Source of the DNA: Arsenicicoccus dermatophilus
GTDB lineage: Bacteria > Actinomycetota > Actinomycetes > Actinomycetales > Dermatophilaceae
Assembly: GCF_022568795.1 (NCBI RefSeq)
Contig: NZ_JAKZHU010000001.1
Span: 558,001 to 622,000 of the forward strand
Direction: 5' to 3'
DNA length: 64,000 nucleotides
The translations under genes and the position numbers were made by a program. Below, piece by piece: positions 8,713 to 17,802 of the stretch. Position 1 is the stretch's first letter. Every line of letters starts with the position of its first letter. The notes under the pieces were generated by a model. The model was not told the DNA's origin. It worked only from the letters and a program-made list of their open reading frames with translations, and searched no databases.

Positions 8713-9033
8713 GTGCTCGCCGATCTCTCCTTCACCCTCCAGGGCCTGATCACCTCGGCCCTGATGCTCGCCGCCGTGGTCGGCGCCCTCGTCGGCCTGG
8801 TCCAGGTCCTGCGCATCCGCGAGGACGCCTTCCGCGCCGCGGGCAAGCTCACCAAGGCCGGGTGGGGGGCCATCCTCGGCGGCTCCGCCCTCGTGGTCTT
8901 CGCCTTCGGCCCGCTCAGCCTGCCTGGCCTGATCGCGGTCGTGGCGATCATCGTCTACTGGGTCGACGTGCGGCCCGCGCTGCGCGCGGTGCTGGGCGCG
9001 GGCCGGTCGGACGGCCCCTACGGCCCGTGGTGA
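8713..9033 (+). CDS. DUF2516 small membrane protein
   Basis: 106 residues with three hydrophobic helices: ITSALMLAAVVGALVGLVQ, GWGAILGGSALVVFAF and LIAVVAIIVYWV, ending in a soluble tail. It matches the actinobacterial DUF2516 family by pattern and by position, following hbhA as Rv0476 does. Function is unknown. GTG 8713 starts it. The stop overlaps the GTG of the hydrolase by four bases. Confidence 0.8.
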   Translation: MLADLSFTLQGLITSALMLAAVVGALVGLVQVLRIREDAFRAAGKLTKAGWGAILGGSALVVFAFGPLSLPGLIAVVAIIVYWVDVRPALRAVLGAGRSDGPYGPW

Positions 9034-9872
9034 CGACCTCCGTCGAGGGTCCGGCCGGACCGCTGGAGGTCCTGACCGTCGGGCGCGGCGCCCCGTCCAC
9101 GGTGTTCGCCCACGGGGTGGGGGCGGCCATCGAGTCCACCCGTCCCTTCGCGTCGGGAGTCCGGGGGGCCCGTACCTTCTTCCACTTCCGCGGGCACGGG
9201 TCCTCGGTCACGCCGGACCTGCCGTGGACCTATGACGACCTTGCCGACGAGCTGCGCGCGGTGGCCGACCACGTCGGCGCCGGCCGGGCCCTGGGCGTGT
9301 CGATGGGGGCAGCCGCGATCCTGCGGCTGCTGACGCGGACCCCCGACCGGTTCGAGCGGGTGGCGCTCGTGCTGCCGCCCACCCTGGACGAGCCGCGCCG
9401 CGGGACGGCCGTCCACGAGGTGCACCGGCTGGCCCGTCGGCTGGAGGAAGGCGACGTGTCCGCCGCCTACGAGCTCTTCGCCGGTGACACGGGTGCCGGG
9501 GCGGGGGCGGGTGGCGCCGCGGATGCCGCCGACCGGTGGGCCCGGTCCATGGGCGACGCCGTCGCCGACGGCCGGATCAACCGCCTCGGCCTGGCACGCG
9601 CGCTGGCCTCGATGCCCGGCCAGGCCGCCGTCGGGTCCGCCGCCGACCTGGCCGACGTGACCTGCCCGATCCTCGTGCTGGCCCAGGAGGGCGACGAGGT
9701 GCATCCCGCCCAGGTGGCCCGCCGCATCGGCGAGGTCCTCCCGCAGGCCCAGGTGCACGTGCTCCCGCCGGGCGGTCTGCTCTGGGCGCACCGCGACGAG
9801 GTCCGCCGCCTCGTGAGCGGATTCCTAGGTGTAACTCGGCAGGACGTTGTTGACGCTGGTTTTGGGGCGTGA
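9030..9872 (+). CDS. Alpha/beta hydrolase with IS-derived last residues
   Basis: Alpha/beta-hydrolase fold with the nucleophile elbow GVSMGAA (about residues 90-96), an oxyanion region VFAHGVGAAIE and a C-terminal EGDEVHPAQVARR carrying the acid. The substrate is unknown. GTG 9030 overlaps the DUF2516 stop. The last true codons are TTC CTA GG at 9822-9829; an IS481-type element then enters and adds VTRQDVVDAGFGA before a stop. Joining the frame to 10965 across the insertion gives FLGG and TGA at 10969-10971, so the ancestral protein ended there and only one residue is changed. It is probably still functional. Confidence 0.8.
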   Translation: MTTSVEGPAGPLEVLTVGRGAPSTVFAHGVGAAIESTRPFASGVRGARTFFHFRGHGSSVTPDLPWTYDDLADELRAVADHVGAGRALGVSMGAAAILRLLTRTPDRFERVALVLPPTLDEPRRGTAVHEVHRLARRLEEGDVSAAYELFAGDTGAGAGAGGAADAADRWARSMGDAVADGRINRLGLARALASMPGQAAVGSAADLADVTCPILVLAQEGDEVHPAQVARRIGEVLPQAQVHVLPPGGLLWAHRDEVRRLVSGFLGVTRQDVVDAGFGA

Positions 9873-10841
9873 GGCTGGGGGCTTGCCGCCAGCGGCTGTG
9901 TGGGGGCGATGGTAGTTGTAGTGGTTGACCCACCCGGCGATGCCGTTGCGACGTTGCTGCTCGCTGGTCCAGGGGCGGGCGTAAAGGACCTCGCTGCTCA
10001 TCAGGCCTTGGTAGCGCTCGACCTTGCCGTTGTGCTTAGGCGTGTAGGGGCGGATCCGTTGATGGCGTGAGGCGAACGAGGCGGCGTGACGGGCGAAGTG
10101 CTTGGACGTGTAGGCGGGCCCGTTGTCGGTGACGATCCGCGTGTAGCGGGTGATGCCGTGGGCGCGGAAGAACACTCGGGCGCGGGACAGGAACGCGACC
10201 ACGGTGGCGGCGGTCTCGTCGTCGTGGCACTCGGTGTAGGCCAGGCGGGAGAACCCGTCAACGGCGGAGTGGATGTACGTGTACCCGGCACGGGTGCCCT
10301 TCCTGCCGGTGGCGCGGGCGGCGCGGTCGGCTGCTTTGTCTTGCTCGCTGCCGCGTCCGTGGACCCGCCAGCCGCCACCGTCGGGGATGCGGGCGGCTTT
10401 CTTCACGTCGAGATGGATCATGTGTCCGGGGTAGCGGGCGGTGATCGTGCCGGGCGCGCGGAGGGGTTCGCCGTCGGCGTCGAGCCATGACAGGCGAGGC
10501 AGCCCGACTCGGTGCAGGATCCGGGAGACCGTGCACGCGGCGATCGTGACGCCCTCGGCGGCGAGGTCGGCGGCGATCCGCGTGGCCGAGCGCTTCTTCT
10601 TGCGCAGCTCGATGACCCGGTCCACGACGTTCTGAGGCGTCTGGGTGGGGCGCCGGTGGGGTGCGCTGGAGCGGTCGAGCAGTCCGGCCTGCCCGTACTC
10701 GCGGTAGCGGTTCACCCACCTCGACAGGCACTGGCGTGACACGCCTGCTTCCGCGGCGACGTGGGCGATGGGGCGGTGCTGACAACGCAGCACGAGCCGG
10801 TGACGACCCTCGGGTGTCAGGGGCGCGTTACGGTGGGGCAC
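9825..10841 (-). CDS. IS481-family transposase
   Basis: 338-residue DDE transposase. Helix-turn-helix segments (VAAEAGVSRQCLSRWVNRYR; ATRIAADLAAEGVTIAACTV) precede the rve core with MIHLDVKK, RIVTDNGPAYTS and KHNGKVERYQG as the three acidic blocks. GTG at 10841. The stop codon TAG lies in the CCTAGG target duplication: the element carries no stop of its own and borrows it from the CTAG target, a known IS481 trick. The gene looks intact. Confidence 0.93.
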   Translation of the reverse strand: MPHRNAPLTPEGRHRLVLRCQHRPIAHVAAEAGVSRQCLSRWVNRYREYGQAGLLDRSSAPHRRPTQTPQNVVDRVIELRKKKRSATRIAADLAAEGVTIAACTVSRILHRVGLPRLSWLDADGEPLRAPGTITARYPGHMIHLDVKKAARIPDGGGWRVHGRGSEQDKAADRAARATGRKGTRAGYTYIHSAVDGFSRLAYTECHDDETAATVVAFLSRARVFFRAHGITRYTRIVTDNGPAYTSKHFARHAASFASRHQRIRPYTPKHNGKVERYQGLMSSEVLYARPWTSEQQRRNGIAGWVNHYNYHRPHTAAGGKPPASRPKTSVNNVLPSYT

Positions 10842-10958
10842 AGGGCAGGTCCTTCGAGATCGGCTATACGAGTTGCTTGGTCGCTACTCATGGTGCCGCC
10901 GACGGACCTGCCCGTCCTCAACCCCGGCCCCGCGTCAACAACCTCCTGCACCGCAACA
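9830..10958 (-). mobile_element. IS481-family insertion sequence, complete, with 6-bp target duplication
   Basis: 1,129 bp bounded by TGT...ACA. The ends are inverted repeats (both contain GTTGTTGACGC read inward). CCTAGG is duplicated at 9824-9829 and 10959-10964. IS481 is known to insert at NCTAGN and duplicate it, which fits exactly. It holds one transposase gene on the minus strand. It landed where the stop codons of a plus-strand hydrolase and a minus-strand MFS gene overlap. Confidence 0.92.
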
Positions 10959-10959
10959 C

Positions 10960-12165
10960 CTAGGCGGCTGACGCCTCCTGGCCCGAGGTCTCCTCGCGGG
11001 TCGCGGGCACCAGGGCGAGCGCGAGGACCGCGAGCGCCCCCACGAGCAGCAGGGAGTGCAGCACCCCCACCCGGTTGCCCAGGGAGCCCAGGAAGGGCGG
11101 TCCGGCCAGGAAGGCGAGGTAGCCGATCGTGGACACGACGCTGACCCGGGCGGCCGAGCGGTGCGGATCGTCGGACGCCGCGGACATGCCCACCGGGAAG
11201 CCGAGGCTCGCCCCCACGCCCCAGATCGCTGCCCCGACGTACGCCAGGACGGGGCCGCCGAAGACCACCAGGAGCGAGCCCACGGCCGCCAGGACGAAGA
11301 GCACCCGCAGCACCGCCACCCGCCCGTGCCGGTCCAGGGCGGCGGTGCCGAGCAGCCGACCCACCGTCATGGCGGTCAGGAAGACCGCGAAGCCCAGCAC
11401 CCCGGCCCACCGCGGCAGCTCGTAGCCGTCGACGAAGGCCACCGCCACCCAGTCGTTGGCGGTGCCCTCGGTGAGGGCCGCCACGAGCACGACCACGCCG
11501 ATGAGCAGGGTCCGCGGCTCGCGCCAGGCCGACGCCGCGGAAGGACGCTTCTCGTGGTGCTCGGCGTCGGCGCCCGGCACGAAGCCCCGCACCGCCAGCG
11601 CCCCGAGCACCGGCCAGGCGACCGCCACGGCGAGCAGGTGGGTCCACACCGGGACGTGCAGGTAGGACAGGCCTGCCGTGACCAGCGCCATCAGGACCGT
11701 GCCCGCGGAGAAGGCCGCGTGGAACCACGGCATGATCGCGCGGCCCAGGTGCTGCTCGACGGCGGCGCCCTCGATGTTCATGGCGACGTCCCAGCCGCCG
11801 ATCCCCAGGCCGATGAGCGCGAAGCCCACCCCGGCGAGGGGAGCCTGGGGCAGCAGATCGGTCGCGACGCCGAGGGTGGCCAGTCCGACGACGAAGACCG
11901 CCAGGCCGGCGAGCACGGTCCGGGCCGCGCCGATCCGGCTCGTGACCGCGCCGGCGAGCGGCAGCCCCACCAGCGAGCCCACCGAGCCGCACATGAGCAG
12001 GGCGCCCAGCGTGGCGGGATCGAGGCGGAGGGCGGCCTTGATCGCGGGGATCTGCGAGGACCAGGTGGCGAAGCCCATGCCGTTGACGGCGAAGACGGCG
12101 GCGACCGCCCAGGCGGCGCGGCGGGCGGAGGCAGGGGTGACGGTGGTGGCGCGGCTGCTGGGCAC
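10960..12165 (-). CDS. MFS transporter (YbjJ/fucose-permease-like)
   Basis: About 401 residues with 12 predicted membrane helices. The N-terminal VNGMGFATWSSQIPAIKAAL is typical of the YbjJ branch of the major facilitator superfamily; the loop 2-3 motif reads GAVTSRIGAARTVL. The substrate is not known. I take GTG 12165, preceded by GAGAGGA at a proper distance, over upstream ATGs in the open frame. The TAG stop (10962-10960) falls inside the IS481 target duplication, so the insertion left the protein intact. Confidence 0.88.
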   Translation of the reverse strand: MPSSRATTVTPASARRAAWAVAAVFAVNGMGFATWSSQIPAIKAALRLDPATLGALLMCGSVGSLVGLPLAGAVTSRIGAARTVLAGLAVFVVGLATLGVATDLLPQAPLAGVGFALIGLGIGGWDVAMNIEGAAVEQHLGRAIMPWFHAAFSAGTVLMALVTAGLSYLHVPVWTHLLAVAVAWPVLGALAVRGFVPGADAEHHEKRPSAASAWREPRTLLIGVVVLVAALTEGTANDWVAVAFVDGYELPRWAGVLGFAVFLTAMTVGRLLGTAALDRHGRVAVLRVLFVLAAVGSLLVVFGGPVLAYVGAAIWGVGASLGFPVGMSAASDDPHRSAARVSVVSTIGYLAFLAGPPFLGSLGNRVGVLHSLLLVGALAVLALALVPATREETSGQEASAA

Positions 12166-12320
12166 GGTGTCCTCTCGAACGGGTGGTGAGCCCAACCTAA
12201 CGAACTCCCCGGTGCCTCCCGGCCTGCTCGAAGCCTCCACCCAGAGGGGCGTCCTAGGTTCTGCGGAAAGTCGGAAAGCATCGACCGGGGCGAGGGCCCC
12301 GGTGCAAGGGGGGAACCAGC

Positions 12321-13091
12321 ATGAATCCACGACCTGTCGGCCGGCTGCTCGCCGTGATCGCCGTCTACTACGCCATCAGCGCAGCCGGCTTCTCGCTCCT
12401 GTCACGAGCGGGGATCGAGTACACCGACCCGCGCATCACCTGGGCGGCACTCCCGCAGATGCTCGTCCTGGCCGGGCTCGTCTGGTGGGTGCAGCGGGAC
12501 TCGTGGCCGCCGGTGCGGTCGCTGCTGCGCCGCGGCCCTGACAGCACGCTGGAGCACCTGCTGCCGCTGACGGCCGTCCTGACCGTGGTCGTGGTGTGGG
12601 TGGAGGCCCTGGTCCGGGGGATGTTCGCCCCGGTGCTGCTGAGCTCCACGGTGCTCGCGTTGCTCATCGGCTTCGCCGAGGAGGGGATGTTCCGCAAGTA
12701 TCTCCTCGACGCGGCCGGGCCGACCTGGCGCTCGCTGGTCGGGTGCACCGTCCTGTCCGTGATCAGCTTCGGAGCGGTCCACCTGGTCAACGTGACCAGC
12801 GGTATGTCGCTGTCGGCGGCCCTGGGCCAGTCGGTCGGAGCCATGGGCTTCGGGGCCTGCTTCGCGGTGCTCTATCTCGCCACCCGCAGCATCTGGGCCC
12901 TGGTCGCCTGGCACGCCACCGTGGACTTCGGCCTGTTCGCCGCTCACGCGGGCGACCTCTACAGCCCGGGGGTGATCGGGCTGCTGGTCGACGCGGTCGT
13001 GATCATCTCCCTGCTGATGCTCGTCCTGCGGGCCTGGCGGCACCGGGCGACCTGGCGCTCGTGGCCGGCGCTGGCGGCCGCCCGGCGCTGA
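12321..13091 (+). CDS. CPBP-family intramembrane metalloprotease
   Basis: 256-residue membrane protein with about seven helices. It has the Abi/CPBP (Rce1-like) motifs: [13 protein letters not shown] (EExxxR, about residue 116), SFGAVHLVN (FxxxH, about 152) and [11 protein letters not shown] (HxxxD, about 197). These form the catalytic site of CAAX-protease relatives, some of which give self-immunity to bacteriocins. No bacteriocin gene is near. ATG 12321 follows GGGGGGAA. Confidence 0.88.
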   Translation: MNPRPVGRLLAVIAVYYAISAAGFSLLSRAGIEYTDPRITWAALPQMLVLAGLVWWVQRDSWPPVRSLLRRGPDSTLEHLLPLTAVLTVVVVWVEALVRGMFAPVLLSSTVLALLIGFAEEGMFRKYLLDAAGPTWRSLVGCTVLSVISFGAVHLVNVTSGMSLSAALGQSVGAMGFGACFAVLYLATRSIWALVAWHATVDFGLFAAHAGDLYSPGVIGLLVDAVVIISLLMLVLRAWRHRATWRSWPALAAARR

Positions 13092-13105
13092 CGCTCGGGC
13101 GGCCT

Positions 13106-13121
13106 GGGCCGGCCCCGGCCC
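13106..13121. terminator. Possible bidirectional hairpin between convergent genes
   Basis: GGGCCGG (13106-13112) and CCGGCCC (13115-13121) form a short GC stem between the convergent CPBP and methyltransferase genes. The loop is only two bases in this pairing. Confidence 0.35.
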
Positions 13122-13141
13122 GGCGTCGCGGGCCGTCGCCC

Positions 13142-13930
13142 TCAGGAGGGGGCGACGGCCTCCCACGCCACCGTCAGCTCGCCGAGCCGCCATCGCGCCG
13201 GGCCGTCGAGCACCGGCCAGCCCTGGTCGCGGAGCGCGCCCGCGGTCGCGAGGAAGCGCTGGCGCGCGCCGTACGACGCGAGCGGTGCCTGCCGGGCCCA
13301 CTCCGTGTCCACCGCGGCGAGCCACCGGTGCACCCGCTCGCCGGGGACGTTGCGGTGGATCAGCGCCTTGGGCAGCCGCTCGGCCACGACACCGGGTCGC
13401 TCCAGGCCCCGCAGGTGCCAGGAGCAGGTGAGCGAGAGCGGGCCGGAGCGGGCCAGGGCGACCCAGGACGCGAGCCGCCCGATCTCGTCGCAGGTCCCGT
13501 CCACGAGCACCCCTGCGGGCGTGAGCCGCTCGCGCAGCCGCGCCCAGGCCGCGGGCACATCGGACTCGTCATACTGGCGCAGCACGTTGAAGGCCCGGAT
13601 GACGGTGGCGGACTCGCCGTCCAGCGGCACCTCGAAGCCGCCGAGCCGGAAGCTCAGGCCTGGCCGCTCCAGCGGGAGGGCCTGAGCGACGCGCGCCGGG
13701 TCGATCTCGATCCCCACGACGCGCACGTCCGCCCGCACCCGGGTCAGCCGCGCGTGCAGCTCGACCGCCGTGACGGGGGAGGCGCCATACCCCAGGTCGA
13801 CCGCCACCGGTGCCGGCGCGGACCGCAGTCGCCACGCGGCCGGCCCGGCCAGCCAACGGTCGCTGCGGCGCAGGCGGTTGGGGTTGGTCGTCCCGCGGGT
13901 GACGGTGCCGATGGGGGAGTGCCTGACCAC
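13142..13930 (-). CDS. Class I SAM-dependent methyltransferase, substrate unknown
   Basis: 262 residues. [17 protein letters not shown] (about 42-58) is the SAM-binding motif I and [11 protein letters not shown] (about 71) supplies the acidic residue of motif [15 protein letters not shown] may be the catalytic block. The C-terminal half is family-specific. In other actinobacteria a similar methyltransferase lies next to mshA, as here (divergent). No clue to its substrate is visible. Confidence 0.75.
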   Translation of the reverse strand: MVRHSPIGTVTRGTTNPNRLRRSDRWLAGPAAWRLRSAPAPVAVDLGYGASPVTAVELHARLTRVRADVRVVGIEIDPARVAQALPLERPGLSFRLGGFEVPLDGESATVIRAFNVLRQYDESDVPAAWARLRERLTPAGVLVDGTCDEIGRLASWVALARSGPLSLTCSWHLRGLERPGVVAERLPKALIHRNVPGERVHRWLAAVDTEWARQAPLASYGARQRFLATAGALRDQGWPVLDGPARWRLGELTVAWEAVAPS

Positions 13931-14029
13931 CGCGCCAGCCTAGGCGGACGACCCGGGCGGACGGGCTCGTCGGGAATACCTCCGCGCAGGTCGGCGGTTT
14001 CCGTCGGTGCACCGACCCACGGAGGACCC

Positions 14030-15301
14030 ATGTCGCAGCTGCACCGGATCGCGATGCTGAGCGTCCACACCTCGCCGCTGGCGACGCCTGGCAGCGGGGA
14101 CGCGGGGGGGATGAACGTCTACGTCGCCGAGACCGCCCGCCGCATCGCGCGCCGCGGCATCGAGGTCGACATCTTCACCCGCGCCACCAGCGGCCGGATC
14201 CCGGTCTGCGCCCCCCTCGACGACGGCGTGACGGTGCGTCACGTGACAGCGGGCCCCTTCGAGGGGTTGGGCAAGCTCGACCTGCCGGGGCAGCTGTGCG
14301 CCTTCACGGCGGGCGTGATGCGGGCCGAGGCGATGGCGCCGGAGGGGCACTACGACCTGATCCACTCGCACTACTGGCTGTCCGGGCAGGTGGGCTGGCT
14401 CGCGGCCGAGCGGTGGCAGGTGCCGCTGGTGCACACCATGCACACCATGGCCAAGGTCAAGAACCGCTCGCTGGCGCAGGGGGACTCGCCCGAGCCCCCG
14501 GGTCGTGAGATCGGCGAGGAGCAGGTCGTCGCCGTCGCGGACGAGCTGGTGGCCAACACCGAGACCGAGCGGCGCGAGCTGGTCGAGCTCTACGACGCCG
14601 ACCCCGCCCGGGTCGCGGTGGTCCCGCCCGGCGTCGACCTGGAGACCTTCCACCCGGCGCCGCAGCCCGGGGCCCGGGCCCGGCTGCGCGCCCTGGGCCA
14701 GGACCTGCCCGACGACGCCGTGCTGCTGCTCTTCGTCGGACGGATCCAGCCGCTGAAGGCGCCGGACGTGCTCGTGCGGGCCGCGGCCGAGCTGCTGCGC
14801 CGGCGGCCCGAGCTGCGGCCGCGCCTGCGGGTGGCGATCCTCGGCGGGGACAGCGCCGGAGGGTATGGCGACCCGGACCACCTGCGGCGCCTCGCGGGCG
14901 ACCTGGGGGTCGCCGACCGGATGATCTGGCACCACCAGGCCACGCGCCAGGAGCTGGCCGACTGGTTCCGCGCCGCCGACGTGGTCACCGTGCCGAGCCA
15001 CAACGAGTCCTTCGGGCTGGTGGCGATCGAGGCGTTGGCGTGCGGCGCGCCGCTGGCGGCGACCCGGGTCGGTGGTCTGCCCACCGCCGTGGGCGACGCC
15101 GGGCTGCTGGTCCCGGGCCACGAGCCGGCCGCCTGGGCAGACGCCGTCGCCGCGCTGCTGGACCACCCCGACCTGCCGGGCGTGCGGGCCCGGGCCGCGG
15201 CCCACGCCCGAGGCTTCTCCTGGGAGCGCAGCGTGGACCGGCTGCTCGAGGTCTACGCCGACGCCGTCGGGTCCCACCAGCGCCGTACCCTGGCTTCATG
15301 A
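14030..15301 (+). CDS. mshA: D-inositol-3-phosphate glycosyltransferase MshA
   Basis: Transfers GlcNAc from UDP-GlcNAc to inositol 3-phosphate, the first step of mycothiol synthesis. 423-residue GT-B, family 4 glycosyltransferase. N-terminal [16 protein letters not shown] and [13 protein letters not shown] bind inositol phosphate; [14 protein letters not shown] and [15 protein letters not shown] are MshA hallmarks; [14 protein letters not shown] and [14 protein letters not shown] (EX7E) bind the sugar nucleotide. ATG 14030 follows GGAGGA. The stop overlaps the next start (ATGA at 15298). Confidence 0.96.
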   Translation: MSQLHRIAMLSVHTSPLATPGSGDAGGMNVYVAETARRIARRGIEVDIFTRATSGRIPVCAPLDDGVTVRHVTAGPFEGLGKLDLPGQLCAFTAGVMRAEAMAPEGHYDLIHSHYWLSGQVGWLAAERWQVPLVHTMHTMAKVKNRSLAQGDSPEPPGREIGEEQVVAVADELVANTETERRELVELYDADPARVAVVPPGVDLETFHPAPQPGARARLRALGQDLPDDAVLLLFVGRIQPLKAPDVLVRAAAELLRRRPELRPRLRVAILGGDSAGGYGDPDHLRRLAGDLGVADRMIWHHQATRQELADWFRAADVVTVPSHNESFGLVAIEALACGAPLAATRVGGLPTAVGDAGLLVPGHEPAAWADAVAALLDHPDLPGVRARAAAHARGFSWERSVDRLLEVYADAVGSHQRRTLAS

Positions 15302-15867
15302 CCGACGCCCCGTGCACCCCGGCCGCCGTCCTCGCCGTCGTCGAGCGGTTCTGCGAGGAGCAGGCGCTGGAACACGAGGCGGGCGCCCGCGAGGGCGAGC
15401 TCGTCGTGACCCTGCCGGGGGAGCGCAAGCTGCGGACGGTGCTGTCGCTGCTGGTGGGCTCGCGGGGGATGACGGGCAGCGCCTTCGTCATCCGCAACCC
15501 CGACGAGGCCCACGAGGCGTTCTACCGCACCCTGCTGCGGCGCAACCTGCGGCTGCGCGGTCTGGCCTACTCGATCGACGCGAGCGGCGACGTCTACGTC
15601 ACCTCCCAGGTCCCGCTCGGCGCCGTGGACGAGACCTACCTGGACCAGCTCTTCGGCGCGGTGCTGGAGGCGGCCGACCGGCCCTTCGACGAGCTGCTGG
15701 AGATCGGCTTCGCCACGAGCATCCGCAAGGAGTGGGCGTGGCGGCTCAAGCACGGCGAGCCGACGCACAACCTGGCGGCCTTCGCGCACCTGCGGCCTGC
15801 GGACGCGCCGGACCCGGGAGGCCAGGGGGAGGACGCCCAGGGGGAGAGGTCGCAGCCCACCCGATAG
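15298..15867 (+). CDS. YbjN-domain protein
   Basis: 189 residues, matching the YbjN family (related to class I type III secretion chaperone folds; no established activity). Typical blocks are [40 protein letters not shown] and [17 protein letters not shown]. The ATG overlaps the mshA stop, so it is translationally coupled to mshA, as in many actinobacteria. The C-terminal 25 residues are Asp/Gly/Gln-rich and disordered. Confidence 0.85.
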   Translation: MTDAPCTPAAVLAVVERFCEEQALEHEAGAREGELVVTLPGERKLRTVLSLLVGSRGMTGSAFVIRNPDEAHEAFYRTLLRRNLRLRGLAYSIDASGDVYVTSQVPLGAVDETYLDQLFGAVLEAADRPFDELLEIGFATSIRKEWAWRLKHGEPTHNLAAFAHLRPADAPDPGGQGEDAQGERSQPTR

Positions 15868-15876
15868 GGTCGGGGC

Positions 15877-16620
15877 ATGACCTACACGCTGATTCTGCTC
15901 CGCCACGGCGAGAGCGAGTGGAACGCCAAGAACCTGTTCACCGGCTGGGTCGACGTCGAGCTGTCCGACAAGGGCCGCTCCGAGGCGGTCCGCGGCGGCG
16001 AGCAGATGCGCGACGCCGACCTGCTCCCGGACATCGTCCACACGTCGCTGCTGCGCCGCGCGATCAACACCGCGCACACCGCGCTCAACGCGTGCGACCG
16101 CCACTGGATCCCGGTCAAGCGCGACTGGCGCCTCAACGAGCGTCACTACGGCGACCTGCAGGGCAAGGACAAGAAGCAGACCAAGGAGCAGTACGGCGAG
16201 GAGCAGTTCATGCTGTGGCGCCGTTCCTACGACACCCCCCCGCCGGAGATCGCCGACGACAACGAGTGGTCCCAGGCCGGCGACGCGCGCTACGCCGAGC
16301 TCGGCGACGCGATGCCCAAGACCGAGTGCCTCAAGGACGTCGTCGCCCGCATGGTGCCCTACTGGGAGTCCGACATCGTCCCGGACCTCAGGGCCGGCAA
16401 GACCGTCCTGGTGGCCGCGCACGGCAACTCGCTGCGCGCCCTGGTCAAGCACCTCGACGGCATCTCCGACGAGGACATCGCGGGGCTGAACATCCCGACC
16501 GGCATGCCGCTGGTCTACCGCCTCGACGACTCGATGAGGCCCACCGTCCCCGGTGGCGAGTACCTCGACCCGGAGGCCGCCAAGGCCGCTGCCGAGGCGG
16601 TGGCCAACCAGGGCAAGTGA
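15877..16620 (+). CDS. gpmA: 2,3-bisphosphoglycerate-dependent phosphoglycerate mutase
   Basis: Interconverts 2- and 3-phosphoglycerate in glycolysis. 247 residues. [18 protein letters not shown] (7-24) has the phosphohistidine. [15 protein letters not shown] holds the catalytic acid. [14 protein letters not shown] has the second histidine. It is the last gene of the mshA-ybjN-gpmA run and a strong hairpin follows it. Confidence 0.97.
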   Translation: MTYTLILLRHGESEWNAKNLFTGWVDVELSDKGRSEAVRGGEQMRDADLLPDIVHTSLLRRAINTAHTALNACDRHWIPVKRDWRLNERHYGDLQGKDKKQTKEQYGEEQFMLWRRSYDTPPPEIADDNEWSQAGDARYAELGDAMPKTECLKDVVARMVPYWESDIVPDLRAGKTVLVAAHGNSLRALVKHLDGISDEDIAGLNIPTGMPLVYRLDDSMRPTVPGGEYLDPEAAKAAAEAVANQGK

Positions 16621-16627
16621 TCCCGGT

Positions 16628-16672
16628 ACGACGAAGCCGCGCACCTCGACGTGAGGTGCGCGGCTTCGTCGT
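16628..16672 (+). terminator. Terminator between gpmA and phoU
   Basis: A perfect 20-bp stem (16628-16647 with 16653-16672) and a five-base loop GACGT, eight bases after the gpmA stop. It lies between convergent genes and could serve both. Confidence 0.85.
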
Positions 16673-16708
16673 GAGCCCGGCTGGGTGCGGGGCGCGCCGT
16701 GGCTCGGG

Positions 16709-17392
16709 TCAGTCGTCGTCGCCCGCGTCGACGCCGAGCAGGTCGGTGCTGGAGTGCCACTCGCCGGTGACGAGGTAGACCACGCGCCGGGACACCGAGA
16801 CCGCGTGGTCGGCGAACCGCTCGTAGTAGCGGCCGACGAGGGTGATGTCGACGGCGGCCTGCACGCCGTGGGTCCAGTCGCCGCCGAGCAGGTGCTCGAA
16901 GACCTGACGGTGCAGGGCGTCCATCTCGTCGTCCGCGGTCTCCAGGGAGAGGGCCGACTGGACGTCCTTCCCGGCGATGATCGAGCCGGTCTGGGCGACG
17001 ATCTTCTCGGCGGCGTGGCCCATCTGCGTGATGGTGGCGCGCAGCTCGGCCGGCACGGCGGACTCGGGGTAGCGCAGGCGCGCGACCTTGGCGACGTGGC
17101 GGGCGAGGTCACCCATGCGCTCGAGGTCGGCGCTCATGCGCATCGCGGTCACGACCATGCGCAGGTCGGTGGCCACCGGCTGCTGGCGGGCGAGGAGGTC
17201 GACCGCGCTGTCGTCGAGCTCGCGGCGGATCGCGTCGATGGCCTCGTCGGCCTCGATGACGGACTCGGCGAGCTTGAGGTCGCCGTCGAGCAGGGCGGTG
17301 GTGGCGCGGCTGATGGCCGATCCGGTGAGGCGGGACATCTCGACGAGGCGGTCGGAGATCCTGTCGAGCTCCTCGTGGAACTGGTCGCGCAT
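16709..17392 (-). CDS. phoU: Phosphate signalling protein PhoU
   Basis: 227-residue all-helical protein, usual length. Two PhoU repeats are visible: VIEADEAIDAIRRELDDSA with ATDLRMVVTAMRMSADLERMGD, then LETADDEMDALHRQVFEHL with VGRYYERFADHAVSVSRRVVY; both contain the E/D-rich metal-binding patches. It transmits phosphate status from the Pst transporter to the kinase. ATG 17392 follows GAGAGGA. It is divergent from senX3-regX3 and shares a control region that contains PHO-box-like repeats. Confidence 0.95.
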   Translation of the reverse strand: MRDQFHEELDRISDRLVEMSRLTGSAISRATTALLDGDLKLAESVIEADEAIDAIRRELDDSAVDLLARQQPVATDLRMVVTAMRMSADLERMGDLARHVAKVARLRYPESAVPAELRATITQMGHAAEKIVAQTGSIIAGKDVQSALSLETADDEMDALHRQVFEHLLGGDWTHGVQAAVDITLVGRYYERFADHAVSVSRRVVYLVTGEWHSSTDLLGVDAGDDD

Positions 17393-17802
17393 GGGTTCCT
17401 CTCGATGCTGCTGGTTGGGTGCCCACGGCCGAGGTCCGGCTGCGTGACGGGGGGGGTTGGGGGACCGATCGTAGTCCGCGGGGGTCCGCGCACGTCAGAC
17501 CGCCACGGCGGTCCAGGGCCGACGGTGCCATCCCCGTCCGCGCGCCACCCCCAGCGGCGCGTGAACGAGCCGAGGACCGCACGTGAACTCTTGGCGATCA
17601 GGCGGCGAGGAAGTCCGCTCCGGGTGCGTGCGGGTGACCTCGGGCAGGCATGCTCGTCCGGGACCGGCTCGCCCAGGCAACCGGTCTGCGTATTCTCGAC
17701 CGCGTGGATCCCGTCGCGTCTGGCACCAGCCCCTGGGGGGCGGTGCTGCACCGGATCGTCCCGCACGCGCTCCGCAGCGACCCACGGAAGGCACCCGAGG
17801 AC
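17393..17802. other. phoU-senX3 divergent intergenic region
   Basis: About 410 bases without a gene I trust. It holds a PHO-box-like repeat array (17561-17604) and a TATTCT at 17691-17696 that could be a -10 for senX3. Open frames through 17583-17800 use rare codons and look non-coding. Confidence 0.6.
17561..17604 (-). promoter_or_regulatory. PHO-box-like direct repeats (RegX3/PhoP type)
   Basis: On the minus strand two GTTCAC units lie 22 bases apart (plus-strand GTGAAC at 17561 and 17583). Weaker units are in phase at 17572 and 17594, giving an 11-base period. Actinobacterial PHO boxes consist of 11-base direct repeats beginning GTTCAC or GGTCAC. This suggests autoregulation of the phoU/senX3-regX3 locus. 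Confidence 0.6.
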
